A stretch of 64,000 bases of DNA from Rallus limicola (GCA_022605955.1 JAKCOZ010000014.1:16870001-16934000); one strand, 5' to 3'; numbered from the stretch's first letter, positions 13,550 through 26,304 are shown. Notes: generated by a model not told the origin, from the letters alone. Numbers and translations are program-made.

Positions 13550-14159
13550 TGTCATGGCTTAGCCCCAGCAGGCAGCTGAGCAGGACTCAGCCGCTCACTT
13601 ATCTCCCCCCATCCCCAGGGGACAGGGGTGGAGAAAAGAAAAGGGGGGAAGAGAAAAATAAACAATGGAAGACAAAGGCAAACCTTGTGGTTTTGGATGA
13701 GGATGGTTAATTGGGACAGCAGAGAGAAAGAAAGAAGATCAGGACTTTAAAGCAAAATATACAAAACTAGTGATACGTGATACAGTTTCTCACCGAACCA
13801 CACAGCTCAGACTGTACAGCTCAGAGCTGTTCCAAAGCCAGACCATCCCCAAGCTGTACATCACGTCACACCCCTCACCCACCAGCCCTCCTTTATGCTG
13901 AGCATGATGTCATTGGCATTGAATAGCCCCTTTGGCCAGTTTGAGTCAGCTGTCCCAGCTGTGTCCCCCTTCCCAGCTTCTCGGGTTCCCTTCACCTTCT
14001 CATTAGCAAGGCAGCATGGGGAGCTGAAAAGTCCCTGACTGCTTGGCAACAACTAAACCATCAGTGTGTTATCAACAGCATTCTCGTCCTAAATCCCAAA
14101 CACAGCACTACACAGGCTACTAGAAAGAAAATTAACTCTATCCTAGCCAAGCCAGGACA
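13550..14159 (-). mobile_element. Solo LTR of an endogenous retrovirus-like element (avian, ERVL-like)
   Basis: A 610-bp unit starts TGTCATGGCTTAGCCCC and ends GCCAGGACA on the + strand. Read on the - strand it begins TGTCCTGGCTTGGCTAGGAT and includes GAGTTAATTTTCTTTCTAG. This is the 5' LTR consensus I associate with the abundant TguLTR5-type LTRs of neoavian birds, given from memory. Termini are the canonical TG...CA. A perfect 5-bp target duplication, CCTAA, flanks it. Five-base duplications are typical of ERVL (class III) integrases, whereas ERVK usually gives six. A CATAAAGG TATA-like box and a TGACATCATG CRE-like site lie mid-LTR on the - strand. No internal gag/pol sequence is attached, so this is a recombination-derived solo LTR. 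Confidence 0.88.
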
Positions 14160-14164
14160 CCTAA
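14160..14164. repeat. Right 5-bp target-site duplication of solo LTR (CCTAA)
   Basis: This is an exact copy of 13545-13549, directly abutting the CA end of the LTR. Confidence 0.8.
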
Positions 14165-16859
14165 ATGAAGAAATGAAGATTTACCTGTTGAGTTACAATA
14201 CCTGCAGTGTCCTGTGCAACATGACTCTCTTAGCTGATCCATGCTCTGCCAGCATCCCTCTGGCCTGATACTTGTGCAAAATACATATGTCCCAAGGCTG
14301 TTTGCTGATGCCTCTCATCATGCTACTTGAGCAGATGTCAACAGATACCTCCATGTTTCCTTCCCAAGGAGTCCTGGAGAAGGGGGGCTTTGGAGAGGCA
14401 GGTCATGCCAGGCTGGAGCTGGCATGGGAAGCTGAAGGGATCTCACAGAGCCATGCTGGTGTGAAGTGTCTGATCTGTGTGTCACAGACCTGTGTGGAGA
14501 TTGGTACACGGTCAGCACAAAGCTCCTTCCCTAATCCAGACAGAGAGGTAAACACTGGGCTCCCATCTGAAAATAAAACCAGTCATGTAATTAAAGATAA
14601 AGTGCTCGGGCAGGATGGCATCTATTAGCTCTATTTGATTTATTTGAGCTATTTGCCACATTGCAAGGAGCTGTTTGGCAAATTCCCTGTGTCCTTCAAA
14701 CTCCTTCCCCACCTATTTCCCACACAGACAGATGTAGGAACTGTTACTAGCATTGTTGCACTCCATCTGTCCCCGAAAACAGAGAATAAATTGTGAGGTT
14801 ACAAATCTAAGCAGAAGCCTAAAGCACGTTGTTCAGTTTTAGAGAGGTGGCTTGTCCCTTTAGCTGTGTCACCATTTCATCTTTCAGCACTGGAAGAGCA
14901 TCAGCCTTTCCTGGTCTTTGCTGTTCAGTTCTGCTAGGTGAAGTGATAGTGTTCCTGCTCTCATCACTCATTCACCGCAGCTTTAGCCAAGCTACTTAGC
15001 TGGATTCCTCCTTCCAATAGTGAGGCTACAGCCTGTGTTGCTCAGCTCCACATCTGTCTTTCCTGGAGTACTTCCCCAAGATGCTCCCAGAGGTTAAGGC
15101 TGCTACTTCCAAGGACTTGGAGAAACCTCTGCAAGAGCAGCATCTGTTCTCTCTGATTAGCCAGGAATTTACTTGCTGACAGTACAGAACCAACATATCA
15201 GCCCATTCCAGCAGCAAGGGGAAAGGAAAAGAAAACAATTGATAGGTGCCATTCTGAGGCACAGAATGATTACTGTTACACCAGTAAAGGAGGATGGATA
15301 CTGGAAGACTTTGGTGATAAGGATGTCCTAGTTAGTAACCAGTAGCTTTTGTACCTGCTTTCCAGAGAATATATCTTTCATTGTCAGAAATCTAATGAAC
15401 TGGGTTCTTCTTGTGTGCTGTAAGCTATGCCTGTGTAAATCTGTGCAAATCCACTGCCTTCCCTGAAGTTTTACCAGTTTATAGCAGCTGAAGGTCTGGC
15501 TCCACCACTTGCTGACTCTACTGACAAATCCAAGACCTTGCTTGGCAAGGCTTGTGAGTCTGCAGTTACTCACCCGTGAGCCTCAAAACAAACCCAGAGG
15601 TCCACACCAGAACAAACAATCTTTTTCCAAAGTTCAGGGCTAAGTCTGGAGCTGCTGCATAGGTCAGGGTATCATAATCCACCTTTTGTTTCTCCAAGAC
15701 TTCATGTATTCCCATATAATTTGAACTGAGAAAATTCAATCTTGTGATTGCCTAAGCAAAACTATTTCCCTGCATCTCACAGACTCCCTGGGGATCTGAA
15801 GCATGTGCAGACCTGGGACACAGAAATACAGAGGTGTGTCAAGCTGAAGGGACGTTTATCTGGGCTACAGGTGCAGGCAGCTTTAGATCTCACTGCTGGG
15901 TTTAGCCTGAGGCCAAAACAGTGCTAGCCATACCTGCAGTGGTAAGCTTTTTCTTTCTCTTAACAACCCTGCATGAGGCCAACTGCATGTATATCCCAGC
16001 TACACCGGAATAGCTGAGCTCTCCAAACTTTCTCAAGCAAAACTTCCTTGCATGTGCTGACCCTCACTTGTAGCTGACCTTAATTTCCCTGCACTCAGTA
16101 CCCAGAAGCAGTATAGCCTGAGATGAGGTGTGTGGCAGCATGATCTGAGGTCAGAAAGCAATGCCTGAAAGGGCCACCAGGTCATGACTACAGCCAGGTA
16201 GAGATATGGGAGAGCATACACGAGCAAAGAAGAAAGTAATAATAAAAATAGAGCCAGAAAAATGAAGCCAAAAATTGCACAGGAAGCAGTAGCAAGGAAG
16301 AAACTGTTTGGAATAGAGTTGGTGAAAAAGGTCATTTCAGAGGCCAGGGCAGTCTCAGGGACATGGCAATGACAGGAATACCAAGCATGTCAGGAGATGT
16401 AAATACCTTCTTCCTCCAGTGTTCACAGAGGGATAATGAGAGCGATGCTGAGGACAGCCATACGCTTTCAGGGGGAGTAATAGAAATAATTAAGGTACTC
16501 CAGGTGATGCCAGGGCGAGAGATAAAGGACTGGCTCTTGTTGCAGGTTGTTAAAGTTTCAGGGTAAGGATTCAGCTCCTGAGGATCTCAGCAGTGGGCTG
16601 GGAGAAGCCGGGGCTGTGCTAGATGGATGGACCTCCCTCGTTCTGCTGCCACTGCAGTCTCATGGCAAGGTCAGGCAAATGACGCAGGTAGTAATGAGTC
16701 AGGTTCCTTGAATTCAGCAGCCAGGGGGTCCAGCCCAATGGAAAACACCTGGAGAAGTGTAATTTGATTAAAAATAATCTGCAAAGACTAACAAAAGAAA
16801 ATCAAGCTTAACAAATTATGTGGAAACTTATTGTTCCTGAAGTGGGTGACATTAAGAGC
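14165..16859. other. Intergenic sequence, nothing recognised
   Basis: There is no convincing exon, RNA gene or repeat. A hydrophobic open frame on the - strand at 16033-16335 lacks any family resemblance and is treated as chance. Confidence 0.55.
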
Positions 16860-16912
16860 TGACAGGCAGATGCCGTGGGTGTAATTTACCTGGCCTTCAG
16901 TACAACCTTCAG
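16860..16912 (+). mobile_element. Possible ancient CR1 reverse-transcriptase fragment
   Basis: The short stretch translates to DAVGVIYLAFSTTF. This aligns with the CR1 RT block around VDVVYLDFSKAFD seen in other copies in this window. No flanking CR1 sequence is clear, so it is either a heavily decayed remnant or a coincidence. Confidence 0.4.
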
Positions 16913-16940
16913 CATAGAATAAATGAATACATTAAATTTG

Positions 16941-16992
16941 CATTTATATAGCTCCTTTTCATCCACACACCACAGCAAAGCACTTTGCAAAC
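16941..16992. repeat. Possible ancient vertebrate interspersed repeat
   Basis: CATTTATATAGCTCC, then TTTTCATCC, then AAAGCACTTTGCAAAC reproduces in order the parts of a dispersed vertebrate repeat motif I remember (CATTTATATAGCGCC, TTTCATCC, AAAGCGCTTTACAAAC). I cannot name the family with certainty. Confidence 0.35.
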
Positions 16993-17383
16993 AACACATG
17001 GGCCATACAAAAGATGTGTCCATGAGAAGTTGGGACAAAGATTATTGGGAAAGCAGGTCCTGAAGAGGCTGGCAATTGGAGACATGGCTGTCTCCTGATG
17101 GAGGTGCATAGTCCACAGCTAGGTGCCCACCATCTGTCTGCAGAGAGCCACTGAATGATGGGGATACAAGCCTGAAAGTCACTGGGAAAACTATAGCTCT
17201 CAGCTCCTGCTAACCAACTTACAGTGTCTCCCTCTCTACATGGAGAATTCCCAGCTGAGGGATGGCTGCCTCTTTTTTGACTTTTTGGGTATATGTTAGG
17301 CTGAAGCAGCCTCATGCCTCCCAAGTCCTGCAGAATTACTCAGTACATCCTGTTCCTGCTGAAGATGGTCTCAAAAGAACAAG

Positions 17384-17475
17384 TCATAGACTCATAGAAG
17401 CATACAATTGTTTGGGGCTGGAAGGCACCTCAAAGATCATCTTGTTCCAAGCCCCTGCCATGGGCAGGGACATCA
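17384..17475 (-). mobile_element. CR1 3'-end fragment
   Basis: TCATAGACTCATAGAAG, then GGGGCTGGAAGGCACCTC, then AAGCCCCTGCCATGGGCAGG is the reverse complement of a CR1 3' UTR with its tail. The CTGCCATGGGCAGG segment marks a different CR1 subfamily from the neighbour at 17534-18058. Only about 90 bp survive. Confidence 0.88.
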
Positions 17476-17482
17476 GCAAAAC

Positions 17483-17532
17483 CCTTTAGCAAAATGCCTA
17501 TAAATTTCCTTTAGCAAAATGCATGTAAATGT
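17483..17532. repeat. 25-bp imperfect tandem duplication between two CR1 copies
   Basis: Units at 17483-17507 and 17508-17532 share CCTTTAGCAAAATGC followed by a similar TATAAATTT/ATGTAAATGTT tail. The pair occupies the junction between the two CR1 insertions. Confidence 0.75.
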
Positions 17533-17533
17533 T

Positions 17534-18058
17534 CAGAATCACAGAATCACAGAATCACAGAATTATCAAGGTTGGAAAACACCTAAAAGATCATCCAGTC
17601 CAACCATTCACCTATTACTACCAGCTCCCACTAAACCATGTCCCTCAATACAACATCTAGTCTTTCCTTGAACACCCCCAGGGTTGGTGACTTCACCACC
17701 TCCCTGGGCAGTGCATTCCAGTGCCTGACTACCCTTTCCGAGAAGTAGTGCTTCCTAATGTCCAGCCTGAATCTCCCCTGGCGCAGCTTGACACCATTCC
17801 CTCTAGTTCTGTCACTGTCTACATGGGAGAAGAGGCCAACCCCCAGCTCACCACAACCTCCCTTCAGGAAGTTATAGAGAGCTATAAGGTGTCCCCTGAG
17901 CCTCCTCTTCTCCAGGCTGAACAATCCCAGCTCCCTCAGCCGCTCCTCGTAAGGCCTGTGTTCCAGACCCCTCACCAGCTTAGTAGCCCCCCTCTGAACG
18001 CGTTCCAGGGCCTCAATGTCTTTCCTGTAGTGAGGGGCCCAAAACTGAACACAGTACT
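17534..18058 (-). mobile_element. CR1 LINE 3' part, pol C-terminus still open
   Basis: The 3' tail is the first part on the + strand: three to four copies of AGAATCAC, then GGTTGGAAAACACC. On the - strand, from 17975 to 17631, an uninterrupted 114-codon frame encodes the CR1 pol C-terminus ([20 protein letters not shown] at the start, LRDMV at the end, natural stop). Upstream homology continues to about 18058, where the copy is 5'-truncated. The intact frame and repeated tail suggest it is younger than most copies in this window. It is non-autonomous, since the RT core is missing. Confidence 0.95.
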
Positions 18059-20901
18059 TCTTTACTTCTAAGTGATCTCAGCTGTAACAATAAGGTAACA
18101 TACCCCACGTTTTAGAAGCACTTAAAAGCATCATTTAGAATTGGTCATAATATTTTAATAGGCTATGAGGGTGGGGGTTTTTCAGTGAAAAACAGCATAA
18201 TTGTTTCCAGGTAGCTGAGACATGGTTTATAGCACCCTCATCAACAAATGAGTTCTTCCTTTTGTTTTCATTAAAGATGGTCATTGCAGAGTTTTGTGGT
18301 TGAAAACATTCCTGCAATCAAGTCCTGTGGGCAATCACTCCAAGGAGGTGCAATGCAGGAAGCAAGGGGAATTCACAGTAAAAGTTTCAAATTCATGACT
18401 GACATGGAAGAGTTAAAGATGGCTTTCATGGCTTGCTAGAGGAAATCAGCTTGGAATTTCAAGTTGTCGTCTCAGAAAAATCACTATTAACTGCTCCCCC
18501 AGGCCTGGCTGCACCAGGGAAGCTGGGGGCTTGTCCTAGCTCTGCATCATCACTAATGAAGAGACAGACTCTGCCATCCATCTCTCAAACTTCATGGTCA
18601 AATAATGAGTAGAAGTTTATGGCACATAAAGGAGATGGACACTGTGGATTTTCTAGCCTCAGTTCAGCTCCACTTTGAAAGCCAAGTATCAGTGTGCTCT
18701 TGTTCCACAGAGGAGGTGTTGTGAAACAAACGGGGGAAAGGATGAATTGGGAGATAAAGGGTCTGGTCTTTCCCCTCTGAGCAGTTTCCTGAATCCTGGG
18801 AAACTAAAGAGAGGTGGCAGGAGAGTCTAGCAACTGTGGGTTCAGGAGATGGTCAAAGAACTGTAGCTCCATGACCACAGCAGAGACAAACTGTAACATC
18901 GTCTCCCTGTGATCAGACCCAGGCAAATATCGTGTGTACGGTCAGCCCCAGCCAGGCTGCTCATGGTCTCTGCTCTCTTCTGTGTGCTGTAGCCTTTGCT
19001 GCCTTCACAGGTAATTGACTTCCCAGCAATCGTGTCAGTAAGGATTTTAGCAGTGTGTCCTCTGTGCAGTTCTTTGCAGTTCCTGGTTATGAGTTTATCC
19101 AGTGGGCTTACAGCCATTTCATTACCTCCAGCACTTCCACAGTCCCACGCTACCACAAGGCTATGTCCCTCTACAGCTGTGTGCTACTGCAAACTTGGAC
19201 GTGGAAGGAGTATCCATCAGCAGCTTAAGTGACTCTAACTAGCTATTTGCAAGTTTTTAAACCAAAAAGGCTTTCCCCTTATCCTTCATAACCATTTCTT
19301 TTCTGTTTTGAAGCTGTTTAAAGTGCTTTGCTGGTATGCATAACAACTTTAAAATCCATCTGAAAGTTGTCTCTCCTTCAAACAATCCCTGACTTATTTC
19401 AATACTACATGAAACAGTGATGAGAAATTGCACTGGCAGCCAAAGACAAGCTGTCTCCAGAGTCTGATTTTAACAGATTATTTTTATTAGAAAACACCAG
19501 GGTGTGTTAGTGAATGACAACTTGGAGAACTGGTTTATGGCAGTCTTTTCAACAGCTATCTCTCCGCGCTTACTCCACATCAATCTTAAATGAGTATCTC
19601 CTTCAAGGCTTATCTCATCTGCTCCAGTTTTAGAAACAGCTTAATAAAGTTCATTTATCACCTCTTCTCCACATGGAAGCTTGGCTAGTTCTGCCTTTAC
19701 GTGGCTCTTACACACATCTCAAGCTTGAGTTCCTTTTCCTAAAAATATGCTCATCAGCCTTTTGATGAAGGGCATTTTTCATTCCTTGATGCTAATATCT
19801 CTGGGCTGTGCTCATGTTGTTATGCTCATTTTTTTTTATAGCTCAGCTTTTAAGAGGGGTCAGTGATTGTTGTAGAAGGTTCTTTGGGATCCCACTGCTT
19901 TCATGTTTCAGCACTGTAAGGCATGGGGCATGGTCAACAGTGATGATTTTGCAGCTGGGCAATGTGCTTTTTCTCCCAGGCTTCCAGTGCTAGTCAATAT
20001 ACATGCACTGGGGATTCAGGGCAAGCTCCTGTCATGGAGCTAGAGACTGCCTAAAATGCCAAGTGCTGCATTCATTAACATCAAAGTTGTTTAATGGTAC
20101 CCAGTGTATATTTTTATAAGACTTGGATCTCAAGATGCATCAGGTTCTGTTCCCATCTGCAACTCCACAGGAAAGGGAAACATACCTTTACAATGGAAGA
20201 AAACCACATTTTGACACAATGCAAAGACTCACTAGTGCCTTCTTTCTCCTTTTCATGCTTTTCAGCAGAAATATTGATATTCTTGGTTATAATGTGGAGC
20301 AAGGGGGTGTAATTCAGCCTGACTCAGCTTCCTGGAGCTTTTTTATACAACCTATGGGTATTTTTCAGTGATTCTGTATTCTGGGCTGGTCTTGGGGGCT
20401 TTTCTCTCCAGCCCTGCTCTCAGGAGGGCCAGACACTGTTTTGACCTCTGTGTTCCATCACTGTCCTTCACCCTGTCTCTTGGGCAGGGGACAAAGAGAG
20501 AGAGGAGACCCACCTTCATGGAGGGGAAAAAAAACCCCACCGCAATGTGAACTCTCACTCCAGATCCTCAGGGAGACTGTCACTGGGCTTCATGGGACCG
20601 TCCTGTGCAACTATGGTTTTCCTCTAAGTAAACTGCTTTGCTAATAGTTACTCTTTGATTTTGCCTATTATCATGGCAACTGGTTCTCTGTTCTCATACC
20701 CAAAGTTCCACCGGTAGTATTTTATACCTGTTAGGCTTCCCTAGCAGAGTCATCCATCCAACTCGCTGCTACGTAACCCCTCTGCTCCCAACCAAACCCA
20801 GAGTGTGCTAGAGGGATCCGATGCTTTCACCCTGAATCAGGTCTTGCCCCCTCCTCCACCTCAGCATTACCTCCACTGCTGTCAGTCCTTCTTTTCCCTG
20901 G
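18059..20901. other. Intergenic sequence, nothing recognised
   Basis: Only short, mutually overlapping open frames. No repeat, RNA gene or exon is supported. Confidence 0.6.
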
Positions 20902-20968
20902 GATCATAGAATCATAGAATCGTAGGGGTTGGAAGGGACCTCAAAAGATCATCGGATCCACCCCTCCT
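20902..20968 (-). mobile_element. CR1 3'-terminal fragment
   Basis: GATCATAGAATCATAGAATC, then GTAGGGGTTGGAAGGGACC and AAAGATCATCGGATCC form the reverse complement of a CR1 3' terminus. It is the same subfamily as the copies at 54.0 and 56.6 kb, which share GGGGTTGGAAGGGA. It is truncated after about 67 bp. Confidence 0.9.
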
Positions 20969-23900
20969 AGGTGACTTCCCAGTGATGTACACATTTTCAC
21001 ATGATTGTTGCTATCCTGATGTCAACAACTGTCCCACTTGCTGCAGATGTGCATTGAGGCACTCATTCAAGTCTATGGTGGTTAAATTGTTTCAGGGGTA
21101 AGCCATGTCTGGGTATCCAGGGGTCAAAAATAGAGGCATTTGTCTCTTAAGGCTCACCTATTGTGTGTTCAGTTCACTGTCCAAAGCCACCATGACACAC
21201 CAGGTCTGTGTGGACATGAAAGTATCACTAGTATTCATGGTTTTATGCATTAGAATAATTTCTGGAGTGACCTTCTATTAGCCCACGTATTGACTGCTTT
21301 TTAAAAAGTGTATTGAATTCCTCTTGACCCATCAAAACAGAGCAGAGCGTGGGCTGCCTGATGACGTTAGCAAGATGATTGAACAACCAGCAGTCCTCTT
21401 GTCACAGTGATGGGCAGGAGGGATGAGCAGGAGGAAAGAGGTAAATTAGCTCTTTTCATGTTGGAATAGGGAGCACAAAATAAAAAAAGAAGTAATTCAG
21501 AAATAAATGACTGAGATGACATTTAAAAAAAAGTCAAAGATCTACACACTCTCCTATTCTCACACAAAACTGGGGAAGAATTATTTGGCAGAGAGGGGAC
21601 TGATATTGTCCCCTGCCCACCACCAGGAACCATCATTTGTCTTAGCTTTGTTCTCACCACAAAGATGCAAATGGAGGTGAGAAATGGCTCAGCAGGAATC
21701 TAATCTCATGACAAACACCAGAGTAATATTGGGCTGCTTTATAAATGTAGTTGAGCTTTTATCACTGTTCCCACATGACAAAGCTCAGGACTGTACTCTC
21801 AGCCTGGCTAGCTGCCTTGTGGAGAAGGTGCATTGGCCAGGAAAGCATTTCCAGAGACTATCCATGGTGATATCCTGGCTTCTCAAGAAAGTATTTTAAA
21901 CCCTTACCTAGGCAAGTCAAGGCTGCTGGAAACATTGAAGCCTGTCTTTGGTCTTTCCAGGGAGTCAGTAGTATATGTCTGCAGAAGTTCCCTCACATGT
22001 GGAAGAGCAGAAGCATGCTTTTTTAACTGCCTAATGAGCAAAGGTTACCGAGGTGTTGGCTGGATCGGGCAGCCAGTTGGTTGACCTCTGCAACAGCAAA
22101 GCCTGGAAGAAATGCACTGCAGCACTCTCAGGCCCATGGGGACTGTTGCTCTGCAGTGCATATATCTGGCACACACCAGAGCCAGGCAGCACCTTGTGAC
22201 AGTAGGGCCACACTGACCAATGCTGATGGGCACATCCTGTGACCCCTACCCAAAGATAACAGCATATTTGGGGTTCTCATTGACAATACACATCCCTTTC
22301 TCTATACCTTACTTCCCCTGGTCACCACTGCTTTGAAATGTGAGTTTATTGAAAAGAAAGAAAAAAGAAGAAATAGGTGTTTTCCCACATCACAGATCAT
22401 AAGTCCCTACAGAGAAATCAAAAGAGGTGTTTGGAGGATCCTTCAATTTCTAGTAGTGAGACAGCTACTTAAACCAGATAAGCCAAGCAGTGTGTGGCTA
22501 AAAGTAAATCCTTGAAAATCACACCACTGACAGTGATGCAGGAGTCCAAGGCTTGGGAAGAAAGAATCTCTCTTCCACCTTCCTTTGCCTTTGAGAGCTC
22601 AGCCCCACCCCTCACATGTGACACTCTGTTTTGCTGCATTGTACACAGGGACCATGGGAAGATTGCTAAGGGCACACTGAAAAACATTTTTTCTTTTCAA
22701 GACACCTAAAGCTGGTTATCTGGGGCAAAATTATATATTTTCCAAATTTCAGAGCCTTAAAAATTCAGCAGATGTCAATGGTACTGCAGGTCCTCAGAAG
22801 GCACATCCCAAGTCCTCATAATCAATGGTAATGTATATACCTCAGTCTTTGGGGGTGTGGGTGTGTGTATGAAATCAAATTAATTTTGTTAGCTATCTCA
22901 GTCAGCACAAGAGCCTAAACATACATCAGAAAATACCCTGGACATATCATTGACAAGTCCTGTGCTTTAATATTTCAAACGGGCAGAACCTGCCTGCTGG
23001 TCTGTGTGTGCATATATATGTGTATCCTGAGAGTAGAGATGTAAGAGAACTGTTTCCTAACTGGTCATGAAGACCCTACTGTGCACAAGGAGTCAAAGGC
23101 AGAAAATCTGTGGAGAAAGGGCTCTGTCTACATTAAAGAGTAATGCTGTGCAGTAGGAGTGGGTCTGTAGAATGATGAAACTGGTACTAAGGACCAAAGT
23201 TGGCACTATTCAGCAGGATACTTTACATTGGAAGAGCTCCAGTTTGGTCATGTCAATGGCCATGAGAAGTTTGAACCCTTTAGGGATGCCTCACCTCTTT
23301 CAGTTTAGTTCCATCTGAAAAAACCTCCAATTTGTGTACTCTTGTAATCATGCTGTGCTGCAAACCAATGTGTGGGATGTGAACGTGATCAGGAGATTTG
23401 CTTTAAAAGTTCTTCCCTGATCTGAACTAGAATTTGAACCAAAGCAAGAAAACCCCCACACTGATTAAAGCAGCACACCACATATTTCCAGCCCATGCCT
23501 AGCACTTACATTCAGGGAGAAAAATAAATTAGGAAAGAAAATTCACGAGTTTGCCCACCTGTTGCAGAATCTTCTGTGTTTCCTGATGGGAATACATGGG
23601 AATGACACGGGAAGTCTTCACTTAGAGGTCTTGGGAAATTGTGCATGCAGGTTGAGGTCCAGGAACTTCTTGTGACTGCAGAAGCCCTGATAATCTGTGC
23701 CAGTGGCCTTTTAGCTTAAAACTATGACTATTAGCAAGCACTCAGGAGAACTTACTCTACAACATGAGAAGTGCAATTGAGGTTCAGCAATTGCATTATG
23801 GTTTTCCCCCCACTTTATGCTCCTGTTCCCATTCCCATCCATCTGATCTCCAAACTGAACAGGTAGAGTTGCATTCTTACTTCACAAGATTAAAGCAACA

Positions 23901-24682
23901 CATCTTGCACTAGTGAGCATTAAATGGCAATCTTCACGTGTCCTTGAAGAAACCCACAAAACCTCTGCCTGTTAAGGACATGAAAAAAAACATAAAACAG
24001 AGAAGATAAATTGTGGCTGACAAGGGGCTGTAGGATGGGGCCTATCTTTGAGAAAAGACCTAATAAATTAAAGGTGACTTACAAAAGCTTTCCTTTTGAA
24101 AGGAGATAAATTCAGGGATCTGTCTCACCATAAGTGTGTGCACCAGGGAACTCAAAGAGCCTGCCCGCTTACGAAGAGAAAGCCAACCTGACCTGTCTCC
24201 ACCTTTTGCAAAAAAAATTAGGCACTTGCCCTTGTCAATTTGGCTTGTGTGCTCACCTTACCTGTGACAAAACATCCCTGGAGGACTTTGGCTGTTTCTT
24301 CAGTGTGGTTTCTGCTGTAGCAGCAGCTCCTGGAAACTAGGTGCTGCCACGTGCTGAGGCAGCCTCACATGCAACAGGGACAGCAATGCCAACCTGATTG
24401 GCTGGGTCAGTTCTGAGTGGGATGACATACTAAGCTCTGCTGGGCTCAAAGAAGTTGCATTTTAAGTTGAGACAACTGAAGTGCAACTTTGTGGCCTCAG
24501 CCATTGGAGTCTGGGTGCATATTTTGTTCAAAACGCTGCTGAAGCACTTCAGATAGAGCTTGACTTAGGACAGAGCTTGACTGTGCTGAGGTCCACACTA
24601 GTGCAGTTTTGAAGCCCTCCTGCAGCAGACAACAGATATATTCAGCCTCTGCAAGTGTTTCATCAGATCATTCACCAGTTTT
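20969..24682. other. Intergenic sequence, nothing recognised
   Basis: Includes a short GT-rich run near 22854-22869 and several A-rich patches. No exon, RNA gene or further mobile element could be supported. Confidence 0.6.
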
Positions 24683-25060
24683 AGATCATAGATCAACAGA
24701 GGTTGGAAATGTGCTTGAGGTCACCTGATCCAACAGCAACTGACAGCAGGAATAACCCCCAAGACAGGGTCTTGTCCAGCTGAGAACTGAAAATCTGAAA
24801 GGATGGAGGCTCCAGCACTCAACATCTCCCATAGAGATTTTATTTTTCTTCCTTTGTCTGGCCTAAGTCTCCTTCCAGCACCCTGTGCCCATTGATCCTA
24901 AATATTGAAAGGATTCTATATTTCAGGACCTTCAGCTGCTCTTCTGCAGGAGAGTGGGATGGCTCCTGCAGGATTGCTCCTTACAGTTAGTTGGCCCTCG
25001 TCCTATGGCCAAATACAGGACTTTGCATTTGTTTTTGCTGAACTTCAGGATGTTACAGCC
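24683..25060 (-). mobile_element. Old, diverged CR1 3' part
   Basis: AGATCATAGATCAACAGAGG and TTGGAAATGTGCTTGAGGTC resemble a decayed CR1 3' end. Further along, ACAGGACTTTGCATTTG followed by TTGCTGAACTTCAGGA matches the CR1 pol segment that reads FNKAKCRVL on the coding strand. The intervening CR1 sequence is heavily mutated and partly deleted. Confidence 0.75.
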
Positions 25061-26299
25061 AGAATGTGGTCCCATGGGTCCTGAGGCAGCCTTTTTTTGA
25101 GCAGACCTCAGCTAGTAAAGCTAATGAAGGCTACCGCAACAAACAACAAAACCATTAAGATCTGTCCCTGCATTTAGAGAAAAAAATACTAATGGCAAAG
25201 CAGTCCTCTTAGAGGATGAGAAGAAAAAGGACATGAAAAAAATTATAGACCATCCCTATCCCTTCACTGTTTTTTGGATGATGAGACCTCAGAACTAGGT
25301 GGAGTTTATTGACCAGTTACCAATTTCTAGCAAGCCACAGATGCCTGCAACACCTCAGCAAGGTCTGAGCTGTGACCCCTGAAACAGACTTCTAACACTT
25401 GTGCTAAGAGAAAACCACTTGTGCTTTGAAACAGGAGGGAAGCTGTCCGCTCCCTGGGACCAACCACTTGAGGGAGCCAAGATGACATGCACTAGGAGCC
25501 AGCAGATTATGTAAGCATTTTTTGGAGACTTTTAACTGGAACCACTCTTTCTCTGTAATGCCAAATCTGTTTGCTCAGAAAGCTCTAAACACCTCTATCT
25601 CAGGTTTAAATGTTTTTTAATTTGGCTTCCAAAGAAAGCTGTGTTGTGTTTGCATTTGGATTTAGTCTGTCCCCCTTGATAACTTTCAGTGGTGTACATC
25701 TCAGTTTCCAAAAGATTTGAAAGCTGTTAAAAAGTCTTGACATTAACTTTCTACAAGTTGCATGAAAACAGACAGAAAATAGTCATTAAAACAGGCAGTG
25801 TGGTTTCCTTTGATGAAATTATCTAACAAAAAATTTCTTGGCCTGCAAAATTTCCTTCATGTGCAAGCTTAGTATCTCTATCTCAAACATTAGAGATTCC
25901 ATGAAGGAGAAGTTAAAGGATCAGTTATAAGAGGTAGGAAACCAGGATCCAGTGGGCAAGGAGATAAGAGTTTAGATATTACACAGTGACCTTTTCCCCC
26001 ACACCCTCCCCACAACTCCTCCCCAAGATGCAGGGTATTATTATCTTCCATCTCATGAAATCCAACTGCTACTTTTAATGCAAAGCCAGAATTTTCAGGA
26101 GCATCCTGACTTGTTGACTCTGAGGATAAGGCTCAGAGACTTAACTATCATAGTTTTTCAGTCCATGGGATTTACTGTGTAGTGAAAATTCCCCATGGAG
26201 ACAAGGAATTTCTCCAGCTCTTTTGGATCCAACAAGAAATCTTACCTCTCCTAGTAGGACTTTGTGCTACCCAATTCAACAGTTCCAATCTGAGCATGA
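25061..26299. other. Intergenic sequence, nothing recognised
   Basis: No exon or repeat is supported between the old CR1 and the second solo LTR. Confidence 0.6.
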
Positions 26300-26304
26300 C
26301 AACC
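26300..26304. repeat. Left 5-bp target-site duplication of second solo LTR (CAACC)
   Basis: CAACC abuts the TG terminus and is repeated exactly at 26710-26714 after the CA terminus. Confidence 0.75.

Noticed and set aside
16033..16335. 100-codon hydrophobic open frame on the - strand
   Set aside because: The hydrophobicity comes from purine-rich (GAA/AAA) sequence on the opposite strand. No signals or homology.
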